Made by a program: the position numbers and the translations under genes. The notes beneath the pieces were generated by a model, which ran no database searches, was not told the DNA's origin, and saw only the letters and a program-made list of their open reading frames with translations. A stretch of DNA of 64,000 nt, taken from NCBI GenBank assembly GCA_034766995.1, contig CM068318.1, positions 34,570,956-34,634,955 on the forward strand, written 5' to 3'. Positions within the stretch are counted from its first letter, which is position 1. Each line of letters starts with the position of its first letter. This document shows positions 34,664-49,541 of this stretch, piece after piece. The stretch is from Acanthacorydalis orientalis. Its lineage: Eukaryota; Arthropoda; Insecta; Megaloptera; Corydalidae.

Positions 34664-35440
34664 AATTACTTCATAAACGTACTGCGTTCCGTACATGGAA
34701 CACTACATTTTGAATATTTTCGATAGCGGAACGTTTATTTAATCATAACGATTTATTTAGTGTTAGCGGTACGATATTTATTACGTTGAAAAGTAAAATA
34801 ATTGTTTATATTTCTTACGGGCAGATATAGATTTTGGGACCTCAAAAATAGCCTAACCATCATGAATTGTTTTCACATAGAAAATAATGTTTTGTTGCAA
34901 AACTAAAATATACATTTTAAAGAGCATAACCTAGATTATTTAAAAATTTTTTTCAAGTCCATATTTTGCGCCCCGTGCTAGTAGTAACCCATTATTGAGG
35001 AGGCGATGTAATCGATGCAGCGTTCCGTGGTACCAAGTGTATTATGGGGAGATGTTATCTGAATCAAAAGTATTTAATTGCAAATGAAAGTAGATAGACT
35101 AAACTAATTAATGACGTAGCCGTTTGTTTTAACAATTATTTTTTCGGAAATGGCAGCTGTTTGAAAAAAAAACATGAAATTTCGACCCTGAAATGGGCAT
35201 CTGTTTTGTTAATAACAAATCGAATAATACAAATATCAAAACGATTGTACATGAAAAACTAGATAATGATCTAAGAAATATTTATGTAAAATTTCATGCA
35301 AATCGCTTAAGTATTTGCTGAGATATTCCTGGTACCGATTGGAAAACTTAGTTTTGAGAAAAACGCGTTTAAAGTTTCAAGTATATTTTAAAGCCAGATG
35401 TCGATTAAATTTTTTAGTAAATTAATCTTTTTCTATTAAT

Positions 35441-35865
35441 TTACATGTTATCATCGATGCATGACCCGTAAAATTTACCTTCCGTCTGAGTAAAAACTTC
35501 TTCTTCCTCGTTTTTTGGGCTTTGCGCGCTGTCCGGGTTTCCTTCGACGCGCTCTGCCCTGCGCGCTTGGCGGAACTCGACCGTCTGAAATCGTTTTCCT
35601 CGGCCTACTGATGAGCAAACATTCCACAATCGATTGATATCTCGGCATTGATACATCTTTGAATACACAAGCTGCGATATTTGAGGACTAATTCGACTAC
35701 GGAAAAAACCGCTGTGTATTTTCAATAACAAATGGTTTGAACTTTTATTGCTATTTTTTGCAAATCCTCCCACGCAAAGCTCCAGTAGACTCTCCGAACT
35801 CAGATCTTCGTAAATGGGTTTTATTGCTTCAAGAACATTCCATGGAACTACAACTACGCTGTGGC
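35441..35865 (-). pseudogene. Mutator-like (MULE) transposase C-terminal remnant
   Basis: The frame reads VLEAIKPIYEDLSSESLLEL, then CVGGFAKNSNKSSNHLLLKI (family consensus has NNNESLN at NSNKSSN), and ends EGKFYGSCIDD, which resembles the C terminus of an arthropod MULE-type transposase family. Only the C-terminal third remains, so this is not a host gene. Confidence 0.6.
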
Positions 35866-36139
35866 ACGGGCCAGAAGGGCCCTTGCTAACAATAAGCACC
35901 GAACGTATACACTCACGGCCCACGATGCTCATGGATTGATGCTTGGAAGGGAATACTCTTCGCTAAATAGTGGAGCAATTTTCCTACACTCCTGAGTGGA
36001 TCGCCTCCTGGTGAAGTCAGTGGAGCTCCAGGTCGGCCAATGAAGGCAAACCTCTTACTGACTCTGGTGTTGTGGCAGAGACGCCGTTTCTCTGACCGCC
36101 TGTCACCTCGCACTACGCTTTCTGCAGGGTAGGCAGCTT
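35848..36139 (-). mobile_element. 5'-truncated non-LTR fragment nested in Mutator-like copy A
   Basis: Flanked by GGAA (plus strand) at 35844-35847 and 36140-36143. Copy B at 42682-42685 has one TTCC (same site, other strand) and no insert. The insert matches the non-LTR 3' region at 33850-34200. Confidence 0.75.
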
Positions 36140-36354
36140 GGAAGTGCTTGATAGTCATATTTATAAGTCGACAGTGTGCCAGAAACCACGCGGCAGAGCA
36201 CCCGACTACCAGCACATTTTTGGTTATAGCTCTGGCAATTTAACGAATTTAGCAATAAAATTTTATGAAAATATTTTTGATAGATAGTACTACTCGAATA
36301 TGTGATTTTTGAAAAATCATTTTTTTTCACCGCTCAAAAAGTATATATGCCCTT

Positions 36355-37139
36355 AAGAAGTGTTTTGGGTACTAATTGACGACTATTTAGATTGAGAGCT
36401 ATAATAAGTGGTTATGGTAAAAACAAATTATTTTCTTTACTGTTCGTCACTTGAAATTTAATTACACCACTGTTTTAATAAACGATAATAATAAAATAAG
36501 TATACTTTTTGTATTGTTTGCCTAATAAAATAAATTACATACACAATATGATACAAGTAATGGTAATATGGGCTCAATATTGGAATATTTTTTTTATTTT
36601 ACAATTAACACTCTTTTAACAAATAAATTAAAAATACGATTAAGAGTAATACATGAATTATATGTAATTATGGCACGAACGTTCGAAAAAGAAACAAATA
36701 AATAACGTATTTTAAGCATTAAGTTAATGTTTAACTAATTACCTTTTCTTTAAGTTAATAACATAAAACCATAATATTTTTATCGTATGTATAAAAACTG
36801 GTTAATTATAAGCATGTGAAGAAACATACTTATCTTTTCTTCATCAGTGTATGTATTGCCATATATTTATAATAAGCATTATAATTAGAAATATGAATAT
36901 ATGTGCCATGCTAATCATTTTTTAATTATGTAATACAATTGTTTATAATAGTATATTTTGCAGATAAAAACGTGAGATTTTATATATGATTTTATTTAAA
37001 ACTTTACTTTTATCTCTACTTCATCAACCTTAGTATAATCTAAGATATCAATTATTTTCTTATGTCTTGAATGTCATTTGTTGCTATTAACTGCGTTGTA
37101 TTATTAAATTGTATAAATATCAGTGTTTTTATTTAAATG

Positions 37140-37206
<67 letters not shown>

Positions 37207-37370
37207 TCTGTAGGACATACCAACCATTTATAAAAGTTTCCGTAATGTATGCATAATACAAGAAATCTTTGATTTTTTTTAAAAAAAATTATTCTCAGTA
37301 GAATTTACTCCGAATAATAGCAAACATAAAAATTGCTGCAACATGTGAGCAAACAATTTTTTTCGCAAGT
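36355..37370. other. AT-rich upstream region of the odorant-binding protein gene
   Basis: No element recognised apart from a (TA)n array at 37142-37201. Confidence 0.5.
37142..37201. repeat. (TA)n microsatellite
   Basis: 60 bp of pure TA about 180 bp upstream of the OBP TATA box. Confidence 0.95.
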
Positions 37371-37378
37371 CTTAAGTA

Positions 37379-37386
37379 TATAAAAG
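37379..37386 (+). promoter_or_regulatory. TATA box of the odorant-binding protein gene
   Basis: TATAAAAG, 122 bp upstream of the start codon; transcription would start near 37410. Confidence 0.6.
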
Positions 37387-37507
37387 CTTGTCTATCGATA
37401 CTCTTTAAACATTCCAAAGTTACATTTTAACGTAGATAGTAATATTGAAGGAAAGAGTGAATTCTTTTAGAATTATTTTCGTGGCGTGGAAAACAAACGC
37501 AAGAAAA

Positions 37508-40568
<3,061 letters not shown>

Positions 40569-40612
40569 TTTTTTTAATACATGTTTGTAGTATTATTTTA
40601 TCCTGTATTTGA

Positions 40613-40618
40613 AATAAA
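40613..40618 (+). promoter_or_regulatory. Polyadenylation signal of the OBP gene
   Basis: AATAAA 45 bases after the stop codon. Confidence 0.7.
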
Positions 40619-40671
40619 GCTTATTATTAATCGAGAAAATCTTTTTTTCACACAGATTATCCAAATAATAA

Positions 40672-40673
<2 letters not shown>

Positions 40674-40729
<56 letters not shown>
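40674..40729. repeat. (TA)n microsatellite
   Basis: Pure TA repeat downstream of the OBP polyadenylation signal. Confidence 0.95.
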
Positions 40730-40731
<2 letters not shown>

Positions 40732-41123
40732 AATATTTGTATTTGATAAAAACTGCAATCAGAATATTTTTTTATAAATTTCAGAATTCGTATTTGCATT
40801 TTATATACCCCACGAAATAAAGAAGTTTTGTTATATACATCAGTGTTATTATCGAAGTTTACAAAAAGAAAAAAAAATAGTACAAACTTTACACAATAAA
40901 AACTGTAATACACGTGGGCGGTTAGAAGAGTAACTTGGATCGTGTGCTCGGTGAAGGAAAGTGGGATTAATGAATATGTTTTCATATAGTTTCATCCCTT
41001 TTAGTAACGCATGTGAACTTGCAAGTCATTCCACCATTAACTCTTCGTTTGATAATTGTTTCAACACGAGCGTTTCGGATAAAAGTGCAAAATGGATAAA
41101 ATCTAAATTCGAGATGTGATTCA

Positions 41124-41300
41124 GTTACCTGAAAATTTATAGACAGAAGCAAAATGCTCCTGTTCAAAGCACGTTAAATATATTTTTAAATCTTTCACAA
41201 TAGTAGTCTGGTCAAAAATCAAACAGTATGGTCACCCGAAATACAAATAGAGCACCTGACAGTGCAAAAGTGACTAGCCACCTTTCAACATACCCAATTT
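41124..41300. repeat. 177-bp direct repeat, copy 1
   Basis: Differs from 43691-43867 at one base (CAACATACCC against CAACGTACCC) by my reading. On the minus strand the segment reads like coding sequence (TTIVKDLKIYLTCFEQEHFA) and ends in a splice-donor-like TTTTCAG/GTAAC, the exact point where the two copies diverge. The right edge joins a mariner fragment. Confidence 0.85.
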
Positions 41301-41303
41301 GGG

Positions 41304-41445
41304 TCGAATGGAGAGGTGATAGAGGCTGCAAACGACTATATTTTGAGGACCTCGAAGAAACCCACTTCCGAGGGAGAATCGCGAAGCTGAAGAAACGTTG
41401 AGACGAGTGCGATGAGCTTCAAGGGGATTAAGTCGAAAAGTAACG
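41304..41445 (+). pseudogene. Mariner transposase C-terminal fragment
   Basis: Reads SNGEVIEAANDY, then EDLEETHFREGIAKLKKR, a stop for Trp, DECDELQGD and VEK with a stop for Tyr. This is the final block of a mariner transposase; nothing upstream of it remains. Confidence 0.7.
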
Positions 41446-42470
41446 TACACACTGAAACTGACGCTGTTGTCTCTAATGTCGAACCGAATTACTCTTCAAA
41501 CCGTGTACATATTACAATATCATTATAAAAACAAACATTTATGAGATGATTGAATCGTGTGTTCATATTTCGACGTTCATCTTAAAAAACATAATTGTAG
41601 ATTAGGGCATTATTGCATTTTTTCTCTCAATGAATCCACAATTCTATGTATTAAAGATGTTCTTTTGTCTAAATAATGCCAAACAATTCGAGATATCAAA
41701 TAATGTGGAAATTAGAATGTCATGGAGTCTGTTTTTCAAACTGGTTAACAAGTTCAATTGTTTATCAGATTATTGTTTGTCAAGTATATATTTCTTTAAA
41801 TACATGTAACGCAACCTATAACTTTCGTACAAGTACCTACCATCATTTAAGAACATCTCTTCTGCTGTTGACAACCTACTGTTTTGCTCAAATGAGAATG
41901 AACAAAATAAACTGAATCATTCATTCGTCAGATTAATCAACTTAAATTATTTTTTAAAACTTTTTATTAAAAATAAGCAGATAAAAACATGTATTTACCT
42001 TGTATAATGGCAGAGAAAACGGGAAAAAACTTCATTTTTCATTATATTTGCGTCTACGCTGCAGTTTAAACAGAGAATCAATCAAAATCTTTTTTCTTGA
42101 ATTCATTTCGACAGTAAACACAATGACTTTTTTAATTTAATAAATTTATTACATTAACTGTACCGTTGAACTATTGTGAATAACACTTCTAGTACTGTAC
42201 AATTTCACATTAATTGCATGAATTGGTTTATGTGTAATAGGCCTGGCTAGTGTTTTGGGTACGACGGCAGTCGAGTATTACCGAACTCTCAGAGTCGTTA
42301 TATCTCAAATTATGTAATTTGGTACAGATAATTAAATAGGGTTTCCACAAATTTAATTCATAACCAAATCTTCACAATGGGCGAAAAGTTTAATTAATGA
42401 AGCACGAGCCATGGGCTGGTGTACCATATATTCAGTATGAGAAATTATTGCACCTGCTGGATAGTAACGT
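41446..42470. other. Intergenic stretch, nothing recognised
   Basis: AT-rich, with no assignable frame or element end. Confidence 0.4.
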
Positions 42471-43406
42471 AAGGGCATATATACCTTCTGAATGGTGAAA
42501 AAAAAATCGATTTTTCAAAAATCACATTCGGGTAGTATTATCGCTAAAAAAAATTTCACAAAATGTTATTGCGAAATTCATTAAAATGCCAGAACTATAG
42601 CCAAAAATGTGCTGGTGGTCGGGTGCCCTGCCGCGCGGTTTCTAGCACACTGTCTATTATATAAATATGACTACCAAGCACTTCCACGGAATGTTCTTGA
42701 AGCGATAAAACCTATTTACGAAGATCTGAGTTCGTAGTCTACTGGAGCTTTGCGTGGGAGGACTTGCACAAAATAATAATGAAAGTTTAAACGATTTGAT
42801 ATTCAAAATAATGCTGCACTAAAAAATTAAATCGGCATCTGGCTTTAAAATCTACTTGAAACTTTAAACGCGTTTTTCTCAAAACTAACTTTTCCAAATC
42901 GGTACCAGGAATATCTCAGCGAATACTTGAGCAATTTGCATAAAATTTTACATGAAAATTTCTTAGATCATTATCTACTCTTTCATTTACAATCATTTCG
43001 ATATTTGTATTATTCGATTTGTTATTAACAAAACAGATACCCATTTCAGGGCCGAAATTTCATGTTTTTTTTCAAACAGCTGCCATTTTCGAAAAAAATG
43101 ATTGTTTGAACAAAAGGCTGTCATTAATTAGTTTAGTCTATCTACTTTAATTTGCAATTAAAAAATTTTGATTCAGATAACATCTTCCGTTAATACACCT
43201 TGTACCACAAACCGTTGCATCGATTACGTCACCTCAATAATGAGTTACTATTAACGTGGCGCAATATATCGACTTGAAAAAAAAATAATCTACAGTGTAC
43301 GCCCTTTAAAATGCATATTTTAGATTTGCAATTACACATTACTTTTCATGCGAAAAAAAATCATGAAAATAGGCATTTTTGATGTCCCAAAAGGTATACA
43401 CACCCT
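42471..43406 (+). mobile_element. Mutator-like element, copy B, without the nested insertion
   Basis: Begins AAGGGCATATATACCTTCTG; the right-end reverse complement begins AAGGGTGTGTATACCTTTTG. It aligns with copy A in inverted orientation. At 42680-42750 it encodes the broken frame NVLEAIKPIYEDLSS followed by a stop. It carries single TTCC where copy A has a 292-bp non-LTR insert. Confidence 0.65.
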
Positions 43407-43690
43407 TGAATAACCACAGACAAATACTTTCAATATGAATTTCAAGATGGTGTTTGGAGAAGTAATATGATAGAATCATGAAAATTACTGCAATTTTCAT
43501 GATTCTGTTTTTTAAATAAAAATTTACTAGTATCGTTGAAGGCGAAAGAAACTTCAATAGGCCAAAGAAAAACTCAAAAACAAATAACTCACCACATTAC
43601 AGGAAAAAAGCTGGACCGATTATTTTCCTTAATTAATGGGCGTGCTTCATTACTGAAAAGATGTATCCCATAGAACTTGGTCAATTGAAT

Positions 43691-43867
43691 GTTACCTGAA
43701 AATTTATAGACAGAAGCAAAATGCTCCTGTTCAAAGCACGTTAAATATATTTTTAAATCTTTCACAATAGTAGTCTGGTCAAAAATCAAACAGTATGGTC
43801 ACCCGAAATACAAATAGAGCACCTGACAGTGCAAAAGTGACTAGCCACCTTTCAACGTACCCAATTT
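43691..43867. repeat. 177-bp direct repeat, copy 2
   Basis: Same segment and orientation as 41124-41300. Here the minus-strand frame continues past the donor-like site for about 30 more codons (IQLTKFYGIHLFSNEARPLI), so the two copies have different left contexts. Confidence 0.85.
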
Positions 43868-44563
43868 ACTGCAGCAACAAAAATACAATAATTTTGTTTA
43901 TAAAATTCTATTTGCAATGAAACGTTTTATTAAAGCTATAACTTTTGTACTAGAAGTAACATTATTTCTTGGTAAACGACTATCGCTCTTAATAGAGCAA
44001 GGGTTTAGAAAAGTCTTTATCTACACAAAGAACAAAGATGCTTTCACTACCTCTTGTGGAATATATTGATTGTTCTTGTGGAATATATAACTGATGCTGT
44101 ATTTTCAATACAAACCTTCAATAAGTTTTTAGAATTTTCTTCTATTTTAAAATTTTTAAGTGTAAAATGTTTCTACTTAAGGCATCAGCAGTTCAAATGC
44201 TTTTGTCATTAGACAATTAGCCCATCAATATATCAAACTTCTATTAAATTTTACTCACTGATTCAAAATGATAGTTAATTCTTCTCAATCATAAACTGCA
44301 GCTGCATTAAAAAAAGATTAGTTTTATATTGATTTTAAAACTTGATTTAAAATAACTACATTAAAAACCAATTAAAAATATATGTTGTACTCATGTAATT
44401 TGTTTAAACAAGATGCACACAATAATTATTTTGTGTATAATTTTTAACAAATAATATTTTAATATTTACAGAAACAATTTGTATTTAGCATGATGCTTTT
44501 TTGAAACAATGGACAAGGTTTATATGTGTGAAAATAAATAAATAAGTAAATAAATAATATATG

Positions 44564-44660
<97 letters not shown>

Positions 44661-46628
44661 ACTACAATATATCACTTATAAAAATTCCATTGATTCAATA
44701 TTACATTTTTTGGCACATTTATCAAATATTTCATTTTAAATTTTTTGGCTACCAATTAATAACTTTCATTACCTTCTTGTAATATATTATGCCAATTTCA
44801 AACTCTTTAACTTTGTTATTCTATCCGAAACAATTGCTTACTTGCGTATCTACCCTATTCTTCAATCTTTTTTTATTATCTATAATAGACATGTCTATGC
44901 TTCTGTGCTGTCTGAAATAATTGAATTATGTTAGTATTTAGGGCAAATGTTAAATTTCTATGAGTAACGACCAATTCAACACTTCTTTAAATAGAATGAC
45001 ATATATTAAGACGTTTTGGCAAAGTACACTTCATCCTACAATATGAAAAACTCATCTGAATCACCCGATTGCGTATACCTCATATTACAAAGTATGCATA
45101 TATTGTTTTATAAATACTGATTAAATATTGTAATTGTACTTATTGATTATATTTAAAAAAAGATACGATTTTACTTTTTCTTTAAATAAAAGTGTGATAA
45201 TGTAAAAAAGTGTATAAAAGTATGAAAACACTTCTAAGCATTGTTTATGATAAATCTAACATTGAGGTTCCTCATTTAACCAATCGGCAGAGAAAGATTA
45301 ACTTTATTAATAAACAATTAGTCCCTGATAATAAGTTAAATAAATATAGTAACTTTCTCAATTTGTCCTTTTTATTTAAATTATCTTTAGGGGAACAATA
45401 GCATAATGCATATATTGTCATTCGTATATTTGTAACCTTCTTTGATTTTATACATATATTTAAATTTCTACATGAACAACTTTATTTTCTTTCTTATAAA
45501 ATCAAAGAAATTTACATTTAAAATTATTTGCCATACACACCACAAACACAAAACAAACCCTATAAATAGATACAAAGCCACTAACGTATACATAAATAAA
45601 ATATAAATAAATGTCGAGGATTTTAGACAATTAAAAATATTTTTCCAAGAATAATACAAGTATATTTAAAAAAATACAAGCCTACAACAGCTGAGGTAAC
45701 TTTCAAATACTTATAATTTTGAAAAATGTTCAATTATTTTAATAAAATTTTATTTCATAAAATATGTTTTTCATATTTCAACTACTCTGTTTTTTAATAA
45801 CAACTTTATTTTACAATAAATGTTAAAGAACAGTTTCATTAAATATAAATAGTATTTACTTTAAATTGTAACAAAAATAAGCTTAATATTTTAAGTATTA
45901 GTAGGCCTTTTTTTATAAAGAACAATATACATTTTCACAACAATCTTACATTCATAATTAAAAATATTCTCTGTGCTGTTAATTATAATTAATAATTTGA
46001 ACAATTTTATTAGATTTTATAATAACATAATTATACTAAATTCAAATATATCTGATTACTATCATTAAAAATAAATCAGATTGTTTACTATACAGTAAAG
46101 CACAGAAAAGATTGTGTACAATATTTAAACTCAAATTATAGGCATTAAGTTGAAAGAATACTTATTTTTAAAATTAAATGATAGTTTTAAATCAATGATA
46201 AAAACATTTAACAAAAATGAAGATTAATTTTTATACAAACAATATATTAGAAACAAATGTTTTTCCTTCCAAAACTGTAATAAAAAAAAAATCAAAATAT
46301 GAACAAAAAAAATCATGTGAATAAATGATTTGCAAGAGCAGATAAATGGATGTACAAAGCCCTTCAAATCAACATTTTGGCTGTAATTATTGTAGATCTT
46401 TTTCCCATATAATTTCCTTTTTGAAGGATTTACATAAATTAAGTTGAAAGTTTATTTTAAAAAAGAACAAATTCTGATTCATACTTTTTAATTTAAATGA
46501 AACATTTTTGATTTTTTGAAAACCAAACAAAAAAAGAAATTAATCTCTCCTTACAATTTTAGATAAATGTTGAGTTTTTAAAGTCAAAAGAGAAAAGTTA
46601 CATAATGATAGTTCAAACAGAACTTAAA
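43868..46628. other. AT-rich intergenic region between the OBP and calpain genes
   Basis: No gene or element recognised. A minus-strand AATAAA at 46456-46451 could serve the longer calpain transcript. Confidence 0.5.
44558..44658. repeat. (TA)n microsatellite
   Basis: About 100 bp of TA with a few AT-only breaks. Confidence 0.95.
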
Positions 46629-46714
46629 TTATGAATAGCACGTTCGTAACAGCCATTCTTCAAGAGTAAACGTAGCAGAGTTAGAGTGAGTAGTATCCCG
46701 TTCTCGGAAAGTAT
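46629..46714 (-). CDS. CalpA: Calpain-A alternative last exon, canonical EF-hand 5 end
   Basis: Acceptor GTGCTTCAG, then 86 nt entered in phase 1 from the exon ending at 49346. It reads DTFRERDTTHSNSATFTLEE and WLLRTCYS with a stop, the usual end of calpain penta-EF-hand domains (family form: ERD-x(6)-ATFTLEEW). Spliced here, the protein keeps EF-hand 5, the helix pair through which penta-EF-hand domains dimerise. A terminal exon at 49091-49170 is the alternative. A polyadenylation signal lies about 175 nt downstream. Confidence 0.85.
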
Positions 46715-49072
46715 CTGAAGCACAAAAATCAGAAACAAATGAATATTAGATACAATGTACATAGAAAACCTCTGTCACCACATTAGTTTGATAATTTATA
46801 CATATATGTATATATTTTTTGATTGAAAGGTTGTGTGTGCTATAGCTATTTCAAAGAAAACTTAAGATGAAGAAGTAGTGATATAGACGACGTGATACAT
46901 ATATATAACAATGTGTATGTACATATATGTATATAAATATATTTAGTTATGCATATTCGTATTCTTCAACTTTTTTACATTTTAATATTTTTACTTTTTA
47001 TGAATTGGCAAATTCTCTATAACTTCTATGAGTAACTGAAGTTTTAATATAGTAATAAGTTCAGTCTGTTAGTTCCATCAGTTGATTCTACACTATTTAA
47101 ATATTTTTAAGAATGACTTAAATGGCATATATACTTTTTAAAGTTGTACAGCAATATGCAAGAAAGAATTTCTATCTTTAAATATATTTTTAATGTACAG
47201 AATGGTTGTGCAAATTATTAAGTTTATTAAAAGTTTATATCTCTCAAAATGTAATAATAAATGGAAATAACAAATAAGAATAAACTTTTATTTTATAAAA
47301 TGACATTTATATGTTATTTTATTGAACATTTTTGATAAAATATGTTTTTATAGTTTGTTATGTAAAATAATAATTTATTTGACAAAATGACATGTGAAAT
47401 AAATACATGTATACTAAGTATATAAGAATTTAGAATAATATTTATTTATTATAACAAAATTATTTATAACAAGGATATTTCTTTTGAAAAATATTCTTGT
47501 ATTATATAATTGTGAATATATAACATATATACAAAAAAAATAATTGATCCTTTTTGTCACGTTGCTGTACATTTATGACAAACAATTATAAATAGAAATA
47601 AATTTTAATCGATGTCAAATGCATAACAAATGTTTAAAATAGTATTTTTAATTTGTTAAGAATTATAAAGGTAATCAATAAGCAAATGTGTTAAAAATAT
47701 AATTTTAACATAATGATCAGTAACTTATTTAACTAAAATGAATTATTAATTTTAAATTAAATCTTGCTATTTACTTTTAAACAACCCATTGTATATATAA
47801 AATGTATATATTTTTATAAGAGAATTTATTTAATTATATATACTTAAACATGCAACAGTTTTTATTTAAATTTATTAACATTACCTTATAACTTGTTAAT
47901 AGATAAAAAAAGGCAATTTAAAATTAATTTTAACAATACTTGTGAATTATAAATGTAAATTTTTTTATATACCATTCAATTACACATTTAACAAGTGTAA
48001 TTTTTAAAAAAATAAATTGGTTTAAAAATATCCAAACACAAAAAATCATAAAAAAAGGTGAGAAAAATATTTACATTTTAAAAAATTACAATTGTTTTAA
48101 TTATTATCTATCACCTTTGCAATTCTCAACATGTAATAAAATTTCATCTTTACATATTCTGCTATTTTAAATTAAATGTTTCTGAATTCATTTTTAATAA
48201 AACATTTTTTTCTCCAAATTAATGTCATTTTAAATCAAATAACATTCCATGCTTGTAATAAAATTATTACGATTTACTCAAATTTGATATATTTATAAAA
48301 TAGAAATTAACATAAGAATTTTAATCGGTCTATATTTAAATTGATGGACAATTATTAGAAATAAACAAAATTTAACAGTTTTTAAAGAAACTACAAAATC
48401 TGTTCTATAAGTTTTTTCACAAAACTACTTTTATTTCCTACATCAAAATTTTGTATAATTCCAATTTTCTAAATACACAGCTTTTAGTAGAGTAAAATTC
48501 ACTGATATATATTTAGTGGCTTATTTACTCTAAGATATAATTATTACAGTTCATTCAAAAAAGGTTTTTTTATTTTTTATATTGATAATTTTATATGAAT
48601 TTTAACAAATCAAATATCGATATTGCAATATAGCAGATATGAGAGATTAATTTTAATAATTCATTACATTAAAGGGCATTTTTAAGCAGTCTCATGCTTG
48701 AAATAGCTTTTTGTGTCAAATTTCTATGTGTAAAATGTTTATGTGTAAATGAAGAATAAAATACCATATGTCAAAAACAAATAAAAAGAATTAAATGAAA
48801 GTTGCTCGATGATCGTGCTGTACCGGAAATCCCTGTAACATGCAGTTAAAACGTGTCAGAATAAAAATGAATGTCCTTATTCATAAACAATCAAGGTGTA
48901 ATCGATATTCAATTTTCAGTAGTGAATTGATTAAGTACATTAAACAACAAAAGTTTCTGAATAAGGACTATGAAGTGTTAGATCAAGATAAAGTTATTAC
49001 TTGATGATATAATAAGACGCTCACTTTGAAGCGAGCGATTATATAGCTCGGATAACACCGATGCTTTTGTAT
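46715..49072. other. Calpain intron between the two alternative last exons
   Basis: 2.4 kb, very AT-rich; no other exon or element seen. Confidence 0.5.
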
Positions 49073-49078
49073 TTTATT
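49073..49078 (-). promoter_or_regulatory. Polyadenylation signal for the short calpain tail
   Basis: Minus-strand AATAAA 12 bases after the stop of the 49091-49170 exon, supporting this as a true terminal exon. Confidence 0.5.
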
Positions 49079-49090
49079 TATGTACGAGTC

Positions 49091-49170
49091 TCAAGTATAA
49101 TTATAGCCATAGCCGCCGTAACTTAATTGTGCTCCTTCATTCATGAATCTGTTGTATTCATCAGGATTGT
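49091..49170 (-). CDS. CalpA: Calpain-A alternative last exon, Tyr/Gly tail without EF-hand 5
   Basis: Acceptor TTTTTCAAG, 80 nt entered in phase 1. It reads DNPDEYNRFMNEGAQL, then SYGGYGYNYT and stop. It replaces EF-hand 5 by a 25-residue tail unlike any calpain end I know. GC content is above the surrounding intron and an AATAAA follows at once. It is nearer to the preceding exon than the canonical last exon, so choice between the two depends on polyadenylation or splice-site strength. Confidence 0.65.
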
Positions 49171-49345
49171 CTTGAAAAAGAAAAAGAATCGTGTTATAAA
49201 ATAACAAAATATACAAACCAAAAAGTATAATAATCTGTGTGCCATCCTGAAAATTGTTTTCAAATATATGTCGAAAATAGATATCAAACAGAAGCTTCGA
49301 ACTCTGTCATCATTCTGATGAACAAATCTTATATTTTTTACTCAC

Positions 49346-49541
49346 CAATCATTGTTTTCAACTTAACTGCACACATAATGAAATCATCGAAAGCAATATA
49401 ACCATCTCTTGTACCATATCGATGAACAAGTGTACCAAGAATATGATTATTTAGCTTGTAACCAGCTGAATTCAATGCTTGTCTCAATTCAAAAGCACTA
49501 AGGACACCAGATTGATCTTTGTCATATAGTTTGAAAACAGC
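49346..49541 (-). CDS. CalpA: Calpain-A penta-EF-hand exon, EF-hands 3 and 4
   Basis: 196 nt, phase 0 in, phase 1 out, between TTTTTCAG and GTGAGT. It reads AVFKLYDKDQSGVLSAFELR (canonical EF-hand loop DKDQSGVLSAFE) and then HRYGTRDGYIAFDDFIMCAV, a degenerate EF-hand loop, ending KLKTMI. This is the conserved core of the calmodulin-like domain of typical calpains, cytosolic Ca-dependent cysteine proteases; the protease core lies outside the window. Confidence 0.93.

Larger units (their letters stand above)
34817..36354 (-). mobile_element. Mutator-like element, copy A, with a nested non-LTR fragment
   Basis: It shares sequence along its length with the inverted copy at 42471-43406. Termini read AAGGGCATATATAC (minus-strand start, right end) and ACGGGCAGATATAG (left end), an imperfect inverted repeat. 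Inside is a transposase-derived frame: TYKYDYQALP, interrupted by a 292-bp non-LTR fragment (35848-36139), then NVLEAIKPIYEDLSSESLLE. Target duplication is not clear. Confidence 0.65.

Noticed and set aside
35441..35932. 163-residue minus-strand open frame as a host gene
   Set aside because: It begins inside a nested non-LTR fragment and continues into a MULE transposase C terminus; the frame is fused by insertion.
42251..42263. 13-base match GTGTTTTGGGTAC to 36361-36373 near both Mutator-like copies
   Set aside because: Lies at non-equivalent positions relative to the two elements; probably chance.
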